From Ligustrum vulgare (taxonomy: Eukaryota > Streptophyta > Magnoliopsida > Lamiales > Oleaceae), in assembly GCA_963555705.1 (NCBI GenBank), contig OY743177.1, positions 1,240,001 to 1,304,000 on the forward strand: a stretch of DNA of 64,000 bases, in the 5' to 3' direction. Both the position numbers and the translations under genes were made by a program. Of the stretch, positions 1 to 10,541 are shown one piece after another. The stretch's first letter is position 1. Every line of letters begins with the position of its first letter. The notes beneath the pieces are model-generated. The model saw nothing but the letters and a program-made list of their open reading frames with translations. It made no database searches and was not told the DNA's origin.

Positions 1-339
1 TCAATATTACGAAAATGGTCCGCTCTGATAAATTGACTTCTCACTTTCAAATTCCAGTAATTGCAGGTCATCGTGTGGGATAACCATTAGGATTGCAATT
101 GCCTGTAGTTACAGGAATGATTTGTTATTACCTGTGATTTTATATTACTTTTTACATCATTTCTTGATATGTCTTGGTGATTATCTGTTTTTTGTTATAT
201 TGATATTAGAACTCTTATCTGAACTTCACTAGCCTAAGATCCAAAGAATATAGAACGAAGTATATTGTAGCCCTTTAGGATTCCTTGAGTAATTCTCTAT
301 GAACTGCTTATTTCTTGTTGTTTGTTACTTATCTGTTAA

Positions 340-1000
340 TGTCTGCACACCGTTTTGAATTGAATGTCTTTGATGGTAAATGTGATTTTTCTATACGATA
401 ACAAAAAATGAAAGGTATTTTGGTAAAGCAAAATGTTTCTAAAGCGATTAATAATTCTTTCCCAAATACTATGACTAATGATTTGAAAAACGATTTCGAT
501 GATCTTGCATGCACTTCGATCATTTTGCATTTATCATACTCTGTTTTGCGTAAAGTTGGTAAACATGATTTCACTGAAAAACTTTGGAAAATATTGGAAG
601 AACTTTACTTGACTCAAAGCTATTATATTGTTAAATATTATTCCTAATGCTTATAAAGAGGTTAAGAATGCTATTAAATATGGGAGAGAGACTTTAACAC
701 CTGAGGTTGCCATCTATTCATTGAAGAGTAAGGAGAGGGAAGTGAAAGCTGAAAGAAATGAGAGGCGTAGTGGTGAGGCCCACATAATGAGAGGTGGGCA
801 TGGTAAAAACAGAGATGACTTAAATGATGAGGGTGATTGATGGAAATGTAAAAGTAGTTTTAGGTTACAGGGGAAGGCAAAGGGAAAGAAATGCTATTAT
901 TGTGTTAGGCCTGGACATTTCAAGAGAAACTGTCCCTGGAGAGAAAAACAAAATGAGAGACTGGGATATAAATGAGGTCAATGTAGTTAGTTCCTCGGAT
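340..1000 (+). pseudogene. Ty1/copia gag relic
   Basis: Three short reading frames on the same strand together resemble a copia gag (UBN2-type) protein. The start around 340 reads like the usual gag opening (FELNVFDG). It is followed by a helical region with LWKILEELYL, then SYKEVKNAIKYG-like text near 650-690. A retroviral zinc knuckle CX2CX4HX4C lies at 892-933 (CYYCVRPGHFKRNC). Stops and frameshifts separate the pieces, for example an in-frame stop near 396. No protease, integrase or reverse transcriptase follows and no LTR pair was found, so this is a dead fragment. Confidence 0.7.
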
Positions 1001-2582
1001 GGTGATCTGAGTGGAGTTTATTATCTCACTTGTTGTTACTACTTAAATATGTACAATTGATTGTTTTACCTCTTTTGTATGTGTGTTCACTTGATTTAGT
1101 TACATTTTTCATGTTGCATTTCATTTGTTTGGTTTGAACATTTGCATGAATTCGAGAGTGATATCTTATCTTTTGTATAATATGGTTACATGAATGATGG
1201 TTCGAGTTGGTGTAAGGTGTTGACACTGTGTGTGTTCTCACTATAGGTGTCATATGTTTTTCCTTGGGGGGGGGGGATGGGCATTCGATAGTTGCATTAG
1301 AAGTGAGGAGCTAGTTGGTAGTAAGGTGGAGACTTGAAGTTTACCTTCTTTGAGAGAGAAGTAAGGTAGTGATAGAGATACATCAATAGTGAGTAATCTA
1401 GTGAGTATTGATGGCGATGAGAGGAGAGCTACATAGGTGTTGGAATGAGTAATTGTGGTTATATCTTTTCTTGAGGGGTCATTTGCATATGTTGCTTGTG
1501 TTGATATTTGCTTAATTTGGTGTTAATGTTAAGTTCTTTATGTGAACTTGTGGAAAAGTTTTATGTGGTTTTCCCTATGATGTGCTCTCATCACACGTGT
1601 ATAGTCACCTATAATTTCTTGTTGACATATGTTCTTGATTGACTCATGTGAATGTGATGTGTTTACATTATCTTTAGAAAGCATGCGTTGTTTTGTCTAA
1701 AGTGGTGTTACTTGCTAATGTGATATAAATATATACAGTTTGGCTCGCTATGATTTAGTTTGTACTTGAGTTTGACCATGGCCCTAGGTTAGTACTATTA
1801 GCAGATATGAGATATGTTTTTTGACTTGCAACATTGGTAAAAATACATAGAATTCTACTTTGTTTGGAACTCTTTTGTCCAACTAATAAACTCGACGTTT
1901 TGGTGTTCCAGGTTTGCTTAGAACTAGTGTGGAGGGTTGTTGGGAGTTTTGGTCCCAATCAAACCTTGGGGACGATGATGATAAATAGCGATGGATTAAT
2001 TTTACTTCACAGTTTTATGGTCCATGATCGAAGAGTATATTATTGCCCAAATCTTCACAATTAGGCAACCCATTTAAAGATGGGCTAGGGGGCTTTACTA
2101 CCCACTTTGAGGTTTTAATTAGGTCTCGGCCTTGTTGTTCAATCGGTAGGCTTCGGAGATGACCTAACTTAATTAGGGAACCCTACTTAATCTAATTAAG
2201 TGTTATCCCTATTTAATCTTTCCTCTCAATATCGACTAAATAGAACACTCGACAACTCTCTCATTTTCTTTTGTGAAAAGAGGCTACCCCCACCTCTCTT
2301 TATTCCTCTCTCATGTGACTGGAAATCTGCCTCTCGTTCCTCTTTGTGAACAACCGACCCACTTCCTCTAAGCCTTCTTGTGGTTGCCGACTCTGAGCTA
2401 CCTTTGTGGCTGGACCCTGTTCGGTTGTCCCTTCCTTCCTCCATGGTTGGACCAGCCCCTATTCGGTCCTATCTTCTCCCTTCATGGTTTTGCATCTTGT
2501 GACTGTGAACCTATGGCTATTGTCCTCCTAGCTTCCATATTTTATGCAGCCTCCCTTTTGTTGGTTTTGGTTTGGGTGTGTG
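1001..2582. other. Intergenic, probably old repeat sequence
   Basis: I recognise no gene here. The stretch contains a G homopolymer near 1267-1275, GT-rich text and short unrelated open frames. Around 2060-2230 there are repeated ATTAGG/TTAATTAG words followed by TATA-like text, which could be the U3-R part of an unidentified LTR. This is a weak impression only. Confidence 0.3.
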
Positions 2583-3422
2583 TGATAAGTGCAATTTTGC
2601 ACTTATTTTTTGCCTTAAATTTGTACTATTGTGAGTATTTTAGAATATCGTATTGCTAAATTGTATGTTTATTTCAATTGTTTCAGGAATAACTCGAATT
2701 AGGATGCGTTTGGGCACAAAACAAGGAAAATGACCAAATCATACATCAATTGAAAGTATGGGGACCAATTTGTAAATTTCAAAAACATGGAGGTCTTGAG
2801 ATGGAAATTTGGGAGGACTCAATTGAAACAAAAGTGGAAGTATGAGAACTAAATTGAAGATTTTAGAAACTTGGAGGACTTGGCTTGCAAATAAAAAGGG
2901 ACTAAATCGCAAAATGTAAAGTAGGCACCGCGGGTGCGCCGAGGTTTCATTATTTCCCTATATGTCGCGGTTAGACCGCGATTCGATTGGAAAATCCGTT
3001 TTTCATGATTTTTCTTTATTTTTTTCCTACTTTTTATGGGTCCAACTTGGAAAATTCGTCTTAAACCTAGTCTACCCTATATAAAGACCAAAGCAAAACA
3101 TTATTAGGGTTCTGCAATTTACAATAGAGGGGCACGAGAGAAGAGGCAAAGAAGGAGCAAAATCAAGGGTTCGATATCTCTCAAACTTGTAGTGATTTTC
3201 TTGGTGCAAAATTCTCAACTCTCTCTTGTTAATTGTTAGACATGCTTAATTTTTTATTTTACAATTTCATTGTTTTAGATTTTAGCATGAGTAGCTAAAT
3301 AATTTGTTGGGACGAATGATGTGATTTTGTTTGAATATTCAATTTCAATTCTCTAGTTTTGGGCATATTGTTTTATGTGTTGATTTTATTATTGTGTTTT
3401 AATGCATGAATTGCTTGATCAG
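2583..3422 (+). repeat. Tat/Athila-like LTR fragment
   Basis: It begins with TGATAAGTGC, an LTR start shared with the elements at 3423 and 34588. A TATA box (TATATAAAG, about 3079-3086) precedes a transcript-start-like segment with GGGGCACGAGAGAAGAGGC. The downstream part (about 3290-3420) matches the U5 of the LTR at 34588-36083: the same AGCTAAAT, TTGGGACGAATGATGT and TTTAATGCATGAAT words appear in order. The copy is cut at 3422, where another LTR of the same superfamily begins. No PBS or internal region is present. Confidence 0.55.
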
Positions 3423-4290
3423 TGATAAGTATATTTTATACACTTATTTATCTGTAAAAAATTAGGATATTATTTTGTTTTTCTTGAATAAATTCTATTT
3501 AATTGTTCTTATTTCAGGTTTTATCCCAAAATCAAGAAAAATAAGAAATTGTAGCAAAATTCAAATTTGGATGCTAATTGAAGCTAAATTGGACAATCAA
3601 GAGGCTAATGACATCAACGGGAAAGATGCAATGTACCAAAGTAAAGAAATCAGAAGTTGAAGGACTGAAGAGCAAATTAAACATGAGGGAACAACTTGCA
3701 AATATCCAATGATTGACTTGGATCACAAGACAATACTTTGAGTATTTTTAGGAATCAATTGGATGCAAGTAGAAGACAAAAAGAAATGGAACATGATAAG
3801 AATATTATCATAAAATTGATTCCAACCGACAAGATTTTGGACAAATTTCTAGTCGGACTTTGAGACCTAATTTTAGGGTAGTAAACGTTTGAATTGGAAA
3901 ATCCTATTTCAGGAAGAATTGTATTCCTTTAGGTTATATTTCTAACTCAATTTGAATCACCTCAATCAGATAAGAGAATAGAAAGATATGGTTGCAATAC
4001 TGAACGCTGTGCAGATACAAGAAAAGACTCTCGCGGATTTGACGAATTTCTTTCCTTCTTCAACTAGGTCTCTTCACCAACTATATAAGAAACATGTCTT
4101 GCACGAGAATAAAACATTTGCCTCACCTAAGAACATCATAATTTTGGTATTTCAACGTCAAATTATTGGGAGATTGGAGAAGCCGACTGGAACCAAAAGA
4201 AAGGGGCACGATTGGACTAATTTTGGTGGTGCACAGTTGGGGCGATGCTTGGACTTCAACTACTTTCGAAACAATACATAAGAAGAGAAA
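3423..4290 (+). repeat. Second Tat/Athila-like LTR fragment inserted into the first
   Basis: It starts TGATAAGTATATTTTATACA and shows the same layout as the LTR at 34588. After a TATA-like AACTATATAAG (about 4079-4089) come a GCACGAG word, TTTGCCTC, and TTCAACGTCAAATTATTGGG (about 4152), each matched in the 34588 copy. The right end is not defined; similarity fades near 4290. Confidence 0.5.
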
Positions 4291-5056
4291 TTGAATATGA
4301 TAACAATATTACTATCGTGAGTCCTAACACTTACCATTTATAAGAAAAACAAAAATTCAAATCTTTTCATTTGTTTTATTTTCATATTTCATTTCTTTTG
4401 CTATTTTAATAATTCAAAAATCACAATTTTGACATATACATGTATATTTTAGGATACTATTTTATTTTAAGAAACAAGTTTCAAACATTCAAAAATCAGG
4501 TTGTCATATACATGTATATTACATTCCAATAATTATGCAAATATATTCCCTCCTTAAATCAATCATTCGGTTATAATATTTCCATTCTAAACACGTCTCT
4601 CCATTTTAAATCCACTGTGATCACGGAAGAGGAGAAAAGCGAAAGAGAATTTTCCACTACAAAAATTCTTGATTCCCATTGACGAAATTTGGCACAATCA
4701 AAATCAAAGAATCAAGGAGGTCACAAGTAGGATATCATTGAAGGAAAATATTCGATCCTAACTGTGACCTATGCACATTGATCTGTGAACTACATTATCA
4801 AAATATTTAGCATCTGTATTTATATATTTTCAGTGGAATGCCTAAGAACATGTGACCTATGAGTTATTACACGTGAGGTGATAAATTGAACATGTGATTC
4901 AAGAACATGAACATGTGACCCGGAAATCTGAACATGTGACTTGAGAACAATGATGAATGTGACCTGAGATCGCACATGTGACATGAGAAGCTGCTCCATC
5001 ACTGTCAGATCTAAAAATTATGAAATCACCCAAGGTGCAGCACCACCACGTCCTCA
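4291..5056. other. Intergenic AT-rich stretch
   Basis: No gene recognised. It contains duplicated ACATACATGTATATT text near 4430-4515 and the CATGTG cluster listed separately. Confidence 0.35.
4845..4990. repeat. Degenerate minisatellite of ACATGTGAC words
   Basis: At least five spaced copies of ACATGTGA(C/T) occur within about 145 bp, with the variants CACGTGAG and AATGTGACC. On the minus strand they translate as a run of SHV repeats, which looks like a by-product of the DNA repeat and not a protein. CATGTG is an E-box/NAC-type core, but a regulatory role is only inference. Confidence 0.45.
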
Positions 5057-5278
5057 GCTTCCTTTGAGACCCGTGTACATGCTCTCAAACACCTCCTAAA
5101 AAAGATCAGAAAACTGTGTGACTCCATGGACCGCAATGGGGTCCATCACCTGGTGTTCTTCCACCATGACCAGATTTATGGAGAAGATCCCGTAGATGGC
5201 GTAGATACTCCTCATCAAAAAGTTTCTTTCCCATAATCCTGATCAAATTCTTGAAGTGGAGCTCTGCAGGAAATTCTT
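5057..5278 (-). pseudogene. Relic of papain-family cysteine protease propeptide (I29)
   Basis: Read on the minus strand with one frameshift near 5200, the sequence gives GKKLFDEEYLRHL, then IFSINLVMVEEHQ, then AVHGVTQFSDL, an in-frame stop, and EVFESMYTGLKGS. This order of motifs (ERFNIN-like helix, GVTQFSDLTPEEF-like turn, TGLKG) is that of the I29 inhibitory propeptide of RD19/cathepsin F-like plant proteases. The mature peptidase domain with Cys, His and Asn is absent. The stop and frameshift show it is dead. Confidence 0.65.
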
Positions 5279-5396
5279 CACTAATAAGTGTATAAACAGA
5301 GAGAGAAGAAGCTGGTTTTGGAAATGATTTGGGTGAATTAATAATTATTATTTTTTAACAACTAAAAGTAAATTTTGACCTGATAAATGTATAAAC

Positions 5397-5913
5397 TGTT
5401 GGGAATTAGGACGCAACTAATCCCGCCCAGGATCGATGTGACACAAATAAATTGGACTGAGAAAATATAAATACGCAAAAATAAAATGCAAATACGAAAC
5501 ACAAAGATTTACGTGGTTCAGCAATTTGCCTACGTCCACGGATCCACACCGATATATTTCACTAACTCGGAAAAATGAGGAGTACAAAAATACTACACTG
5601 TATTTTTATCTGCCTATGCAAAGGCTATTCTCTCAAACTCACTTTTCTCCCTATTTTGTGAAATGCCTCTCTTGTGTTGCTCTCTACACAAGATCACTCT
5701 TTGTTGTGGTGGTGTATATTTCATTGAGGTTTTGCCCTCTATTTATAGGGAAAGTTTGGACAAAGAATCAACAATGGAAGGAATAAAATAGGTGTGAACA
5801 TATGAGGATTGTAGGCTAATGGTGTCTTACCAAATAGGTGTGAACATGGACTATTAATGGTGGCTTGCCAATTTCAACAAAATTAGGCCACATTTTAGCC
5901 CCATTTTTCAACA
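5397..5913 (-). repeat. 3' LTR of young copia
   Basis: 517 bp, TGTTG...CAACA, one visible difference from the partner at 10020-10536. A short plus-strand open frame inside both LTRs (86 codons) is incidental. Confidence 0.95.
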
Positions 5914-5925
5914 ATCTCCCACTTG
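5914..5925 (-). other. Polypurine tract of young copia
   Basis: On the minus strand the base run AAGTGGGAGAT lies directly upstream of the 3' LTR, the usual place for plus-strand priming. Confidence 0.7.
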
Positions 5926-6004
5926 GGGACAAATGTGGCTTCCCCTGAGATATCTCCTTCTTGCAACTCCTTGTGAAATATGGTGTGAGTCATTTCCTTT
6001 GTCT

Positions 6005-9000
6005 TCACTTCAGAAGACCAATTGAAGCTGAGCACAGCTCCAATTTTTCCTTTGTTACTGTCTTGGTCATCATGTCGGCTGGGTTCTTGCTACCCTGGAT
6101 CTTCTCTAGTGTTAATACTTCATCCTCTAGAAGAGACCTGATGAAGTGATAACGGAGTCCAATGTGCTTGGTTCTAGAATGAAATGCTGAATTCTTTGCC
6201 AGATGTATCGCACTCTGACTATCACTGTGCAAAACATTCTTCTCCTGACTGAATCCCAATTCTGCCAACAAACCCTGTAACCAGATCATTTCTTTGCTAG
6301 CCTCGGTTACTGCCACGTACTCTGCTTCTGTAGTGGATAGAGCAACAATCTTCTGTATCTGCGAAATCCAGCTAACTGCAGTAGTACCTACTGTGAAAAC
6401 ATAACCAGTAGTACTTCTCCTGCGATCTACCTCGCTAGCAAAATCTGCATCTACAAAACCTTGTAGAGCCACCTCGCCTCGTCCAAAGCATAAGCATCTA
6501 TCAGTAGTTCCCCGTAGAAATCTTAATATCCACTTTACTGCTTCCCAATGCTGCTTTCCTGGATTTGCCATAAACCTGCTCACAACTCCCACTGCATGAG
6601 CAATATCTGGTCTGGTACAAACCATGGCATACATCAAACTTCCAATGGCTGAGGCATATGGTATTTTAGCCATGAAGTTTATCTCGTCCTCTGTCTTAGG
6701 ACTCTGATCACTAGATAGACGGAAGTGATTAGCTAGTGGCGTGCTGACAGCCTTCGCACTGCACATGTTAAATCTCTGCAGGACTTGACTAATGTACTTG
6801 GCCTGAGATAACTGCAAGATACCCTTCTGCTTATCTCTGAAAATCCTCATTCCGAGAATCTGCTTCGCTGCACCCAAGTCCTTCATTTCGAATTCTGCTG
6901 ACAGCTGCATCTTTAACTTCTTGATTTCGTCCATATCTGAGCCTGCTACTAACATATCATCGACATAAAGTAGCAAAATTATATAACTGGACTCGAATCT
7001 CCTGAAGTAGCAACAATGGTCAGCATTACATTTGAAGTAGCCATTTTTCTGCATAAATCCGTCGAACTTCTTGTACCACTGTCTCGGGGCTTGCTTTAAG
7101 CCATACAGGCTCTTCTTCAATTTGCAAACGAGCTTCTCCTTTCCTTTGACTGAGAAGCCTTCTGGCTGCTGCATATATATTTCCTCCTCAAGGTCACCAT
7201 GGAGGAAAGCAGTTTTTACATCTAACTGCTCCAAGTGCAAACCCTCTGCTGCAACAATACTCAAGACTGATCTGATTGTTGTCAGCTTCACAACTGGCGA
7301 AAATATTTCCGTGTAGTCAATTCCTTCTTTCTGCTGGAAACCTTTAACCACCAACCTCGCCTTGTATCTCTTTGATCCATCATGTTCCTCCTTGATTCTG
7401 TACACCCACTTATTTTGTAGAGCTCTCTTTCCTGTAGGTAACTCGGCTAGTTCCCACGTCTGGTTAGAGATGAGAGACTTTATCTCATCTTTCATTGCAA
7501 GCTCCCACTTGCCAGAATCACCGACCTGACATGCCTCATGATAGCATTCAGGTTCACCTGCATCAGTAAGTAACATGTAGCTCATGTACTTTCTATTTGG
7601 AACATGAGGTCTGGTTGACCTTCTAAGAACAGGAACTGGAGACTGTGATGCATCAGTCTCTAGAACAGGCTCCTGTAACTGCAGATCCTCCTCTGTCTGC
7701 TGCGACGTACTACTTTCTGGAGCATCCAACTCAACATATGTTGGATCATCATGTACTGTGTCATCGGACTGCACTGCATTTCTGTCCTTGTACATAACCT
7801 TCTCGTTGAATATGACATCCCTGCTTCTAATGACCTTTCTGTTCTGGTCATTCCATAAGCGGTAGCCGAACTCATCTCCGCCATATCCAATGAATGTGCA
7901 CTTTAGTGATTTGGGGTCTAACTTGCCCCTTGCCTGATCACTAATATGTGCATATGCGACACATCCAAAAACTTTCAAGTGGGAAAGTTTTATTTCTTTT
8001 CCGCTCCATACTTCCTCCGGTATCCTATACTCCAACGGTACCGAGGGTCCTCGATTGATCAAGTACACCGCTGTGTTGACTGCTTCTGCCCAAAACTGTT
8101 TGGGCAAGCCTGCATGTAACCTCATGCTTCTGGCTCTCTCCGTTAATGTCCGGTTCATACGTTCTGCAACTCCATTTTGCTGTGGAGTCCCTGGCAACGT
8201 CCTCTCCATTTTGATGCCATTCTGGTAACAGAACTTCTTGAACGCCATATTCGTATATTCTCCTCCGTTGTCGGACCTCAGCTTCTTTACTCGCAATCCT
8301 GTTTCATTTTCCACCATGGCTTTCCACTTCTTGAACACATCGAATACTTCGGACTTGTGTCTCAAGAAATAAACCCACACTTTTCTCGAGTGGTCATCAA
8401 TGAAAGTCACAAAGTATGACTTTCCGCCAATGGATGAAACTGCGGTTGGTCCCCAAACGTCTGTGTGGACTAACTCAAGTTTCTCTTGCTTCCGAGTTCT
8501 GCCACTAGTGTTGAAACTCACCCTGGTCTGCTTCCCAAAGATGCAACTCTCGCATAAGTCTATATCAGTAGACTGAAGCTCTGGTAGTTTCCCCTTTGCA
8601 TGCATATACTTGAGTCCCTTCTGACTCATATGCCCAAGTCTCTGGTGCCACAAGTTTGGGCCCTCCTTGCTTTCAGCAACTGCAATTGTTACACAAGCAT
8701 CCGCCGTTGTGTAGAGGGTGCCAGTATCCTTGCCTCGAGCGATAATCATGGCGCCCTTGGTGATCTTCCAGTTATCACCAGAGAAGGTGGTGACATGTCC
8801 TTCTCCCGACAATTGCTTGACGGAGATCAAGTTCTTCCTCAATTCTGGAATATGTCTCACGTCCTTCAGCTTCCACACAGATCCATTGATCTTGATCTGT
8901 ACATCACCTTTTCCGACCACGTCACACGGTTGATCATTACCGAGATAGACTCTACCAAAATCACCCCGCGTATAGTTTACAAAAAACTCCTTGTTTGAGG

Positions 9001-9892
9001 TAGCATGAAAAGATGCTCCGGAATCAATCACCCAGTATTCCGTTTTTCTCTCCAAAGAGCATATCAAAGCATCGTCTGCTTCCTCTTCCACAACATTGAC
9101 TTCTGTCCTGTCCTCCTTTTCTTTTGGAGGTGTTGTGCACTGATTTTTGTAATGACCGGTCTTGCCACACTTCCAACATTCCACAACCTTTGTCTTGTTG
9201 GAATTGTTTGGATTTCTGGACCTCGATCTGCCACTTCTGAATTTGCCGTTACCCCGCCCATTTCCTCTGTTGGAACTCCTGCCTCTGCTTTCCACGTTCA
9301 ACGCCGATCCTGAAGTTGAGACACCTTCTGACTGTCGTCTGATCTCCTCCGTTAAGATCATGCTTACGACATCATCGAACTTCAATTTTGACTTTCCGGC
9401 AGAGCCACTAATTGCTGTGACTGTACCATTCCAGCTGTCAGGCAACTGCCCAAGAATTAACAGAGCTCGAACTTCATCACTAAAAGTGATTTCGACTGTG
9501 TTTAGCTGGTCCGTCACTTCATTGAATTCATTTAGGTGCTCCCCAAATCTTCCGCCTTCGGCCATCTTCATATTGAACAGCTTTTTAATTAAGTGGACTT
9601 TATTTGCTGCAGATGGCTGTTCGTACATGCTAGAAAGGGCTGCCATGAGAGACTCTGTCGTCTTCTCATTTTTTATGTTGAAGGCCACTGACTTTGACAA
9701 CGTCAGCCTGATTGTGCCGAGTGCTTTTCGATCAAGCAACTCCCAATCCCCCTGGCTTATATCTTCTGGCTTTTCTTTTAGTGGCTTGTATAGATCCTTC
9801 TGGTACAGATAGTCCTCCATTTGCATTTTCCAAAATCCAAAATTTGAACCATCAAATTTGTCAATTTTGGATATTTTCTCATCTGTCGACAT
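6005..9892 (-). CDS. Copia gag-pol polyprotein, 1295 aa
   Basis: One uninterrupted frame encodes all copia domains in the order gag, protease, integrase, reverse transcriptase, RNase H. Gag occupies residues 1-235 and is followed by a CCHC zinc knuckle at 239-252. The protease motif DSGASFH is at 290-296. The integrase has an HHCC finger (H416, H421, C447, C450) and a DDE triad D478, D541, E577 with the D35E spacing. The reverse transcriptase has D891 and YVDD at 976-979. RNase H carries D1148/D1150, E1189 and D1224, and a TKHIGLRYHFIR motif near 1241. I see no missing catalytic residue. The first ATG after the PBS gives the start. The product would make virus-like particles and reverse-transcribe and integrate the element. 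Length is normal for a single-ORF plant copia. Confidence 0.95.
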   Translation of the reverse strand: MSTDEKISKIDKFDGSNFGFWKMQMEDYLYQKDLYKPLKEKPEDISQGDWELLDRKALGTIRLTLSKSVAFNIKNEKTTESLMAALSSMYEQPSAANKVHLIKKLFNMKMAEGGRFGEHLNEFNEVTDQLNTVEITFSDEVRALLILGQLPDSWNGTVTAISGSAGKSKLKFDDVVSMILTEEIRRQSEGVSTSGSALNVESRGRSSNRGNGRGNGKFRSGRSRSRNPNNSNKTKVVECWKCGKTGHYKNQCTTPPKEKEDRTEVNVVEEEADDALICSLERKTEYWVIDSGASFHATSNKEFFVNYTRGDFGRVYLGNDQPCDVVGKGDVQIKINGSVWKLKDVRHIPELRKNLISVKQLSGEGHVTTFSGDNWKITKGAMIIARGKDTGTLYTTADACVTIAVAESKEGPNLWHQRLGHMSQKGLKYMHAKGKLPELQSTDIDLCESCIFGKQTRVSFNTSGRTRKQEKLELVHTDVWGPTAVSSIGGKSYFVTFIDDHSRKVWVYFLRHKSEVFDVFKKWKAMVENETGLRVKKLRSDNGGEYTNMAFKKFCYQNGIKMERTLPGTPQQNGVAERMNRTLTERARSMRLHAGLPKQFWAEAVNTAVYLINRGPSVPLEYRIPEEVWSGKEIKLSHLKVFGCVAYAHISDQARGKLDPKSLKCTFIGYGGDEFGYRLWNDQNRKVIRSRDVIFNEKVMYKDRNAVQSDDTVHDDPTYVELDAPESSTSQQTEEDLQLQEPVLETDASQSPVPVLRRSTRPHVPNRKYMSYMLLTDAGEPECYHEACQVGDSGKWELAMKDEIKSLISNQTWELAELPTGKRALQNKWVYRIKEEHDGSKRYKARLVVKGFQQKEGIDYTEIFSPVVKLTTIRSVLSIVAAEGLHLEQLDVKTAFLHGDLEEEIYMQQPEGFSVKGKEKLVCKLKKSLYGLKQAPRQWYKKFDGFMQKNGYFKCNADHCCYFRRFESSYIILLLYVDDMLVAGSDMDEIKKLKMQLSAEFEMKDLGAAKQILGMRIFRDKQKGILQLSQAKYISQVLQRFNMCSAKAVSTPLANHFRLSSDQSPKTEDEINFMAKIPYASAIGSLMYAMVCTRPDIAHAVGVVSRFMANPGKQHWEAVKWILRFLRGTTDRCLCFGRGEVALQGFVDADFASEVDRRRSTTGYVFTVGTTAVSWISQIQKIVALSTTEAEYVAVTEASKEMIWLQGLLAELGFSQEKNVLHSDSQSAIHLAKNSAFHSRTKHIGLRYHFIRSLLEDEVLTLEKIQGSKNPADMMTKTVTKEKLELCSASIGLLK

Positions 9893-10005
9893 TGTTCACA
9901 CTCAATCACAAAACAGTCTAAAGAAATCTTTTCTGATGTGGAAGATCAGTCAAAGCTGCAACCACAAAGCATACTAAGAATTTCAAAAGATCTCAATGAG
10001 CCAAA

Positions 10006-10017
10006 GCTCTGATACCA
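10006..10017 (-). other. Primer binding site (tRNA-iMet)
   Basis: TGGTATCAGAGC on the minus strand, two bases inside the 5' LTR end, complementary to the 3' end of initiator methionine tRNA. Confidence 0.9.
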
Positions 10018-10019
10018 AT

Positions 10020-10536
10020 TGTTGGGAATTAGGACGCAACTAATCCCGCCCAGGATCGATGTGACACAAATAAATTGGACTGAGAAAATATAAATACGCA
10101 AAAATAAAATGCAAATACGAAACACAAAGATTTACGTGGTTCAGCAATTTGCCTACGTCCACGGATCCACACCAATATATTTCACTAACTCGGAAAAATG
10201 AGGAGTACAAAAATACTACACTGTATTTTTATCTGCCTATGCAAAGGCTATTCTCTCAAACTCACTTTTCTCCCTATTTTGTGAAATGCCTCTCTTGTGT
10301 TGCTCTCTACACAAGATCACTCTTTGTTGTGGTGGTGTATATTTCATTGAGGTTTTGCCCTCTATTTATAGGGAAAGTTTGGACAAAGAATCAACAATGG
10401 AAGGAATAAAATAGGTGTGAACATATGAGGATTGTAGGCTAATGGTGTCTTACCAAATAGGTGTGAACATGGACTATTAATGGTGGCTTGCCAATTTCAA
10501 CAAAATTAGGCCACATTTTAGCCCCATTTTTCAACA
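10020..10536 (-). repeat. 5' LTR of young copia
   Basis: 517 bp, ends TG...CA with 5-bp inverted TGTTG/CAACA, bordered outside by the TSD copy TAAAC at 10537-10541. Contains the promoter described separately. Confidence 0.95.
10361..10372 (-). promoter_or_regulatory. TATA box in copia 5' LTR
   Basis: CCTATAAATAGA on the minus strand, well placed to start transcription inside the LTR and run through PBS and polyprotein. The same box is in the other LTR (5738-5749). Position-based inference. Confidence 0.5.
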
Positions 10537-10541
10537 TAAAC

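Larger units (their letters stand above)
5397..10536 (-). mobile_element. Intact, young Ty1/copia LTR retrotransposon
   Basis: The element is 5140 bp with two 517-bp LTRs that start TGTTG and end CAACA, and it is flanked by the 5-bp target duplication TAAAC (5392-5396 and 10537-10541). It reads on the minus strand: 5' LTR 10020-10536, PBS 10006-10017, one open polyprotein 6005-9892, purine-rich tract next to the 3' LTR at 5397-5913. By eye the LTRs differ at a single base (5551 G versus 10174 A), so the insertion is very recent. All parts needed for autonomy appear present. The lineage is probably Tork/TNT1-like, from the gag and integrase text. Confidence 0.95.

Noticed and set aside
2378..2659. 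93-codon hydrophobic frame
   Set aside because: Tryptophan and cysteine-rich text in a repeat-like region, no start context or homologue recognised.
4820..5002. 60-codon SHV-repeat peptide
   Set aside because: The repeats come from the ACATGTGAC DNA word; no signal peptide or homologue.
5526..5786. 86-codon frame, repeated at 10149-10409
   Set aside because: It lies inside both LTRs of the copia element and has no family match; it is an LTR by-product.
9162..9812. 216-codon plus-strand frame
   Set aside because: Antisense shadow of the copia gag region.
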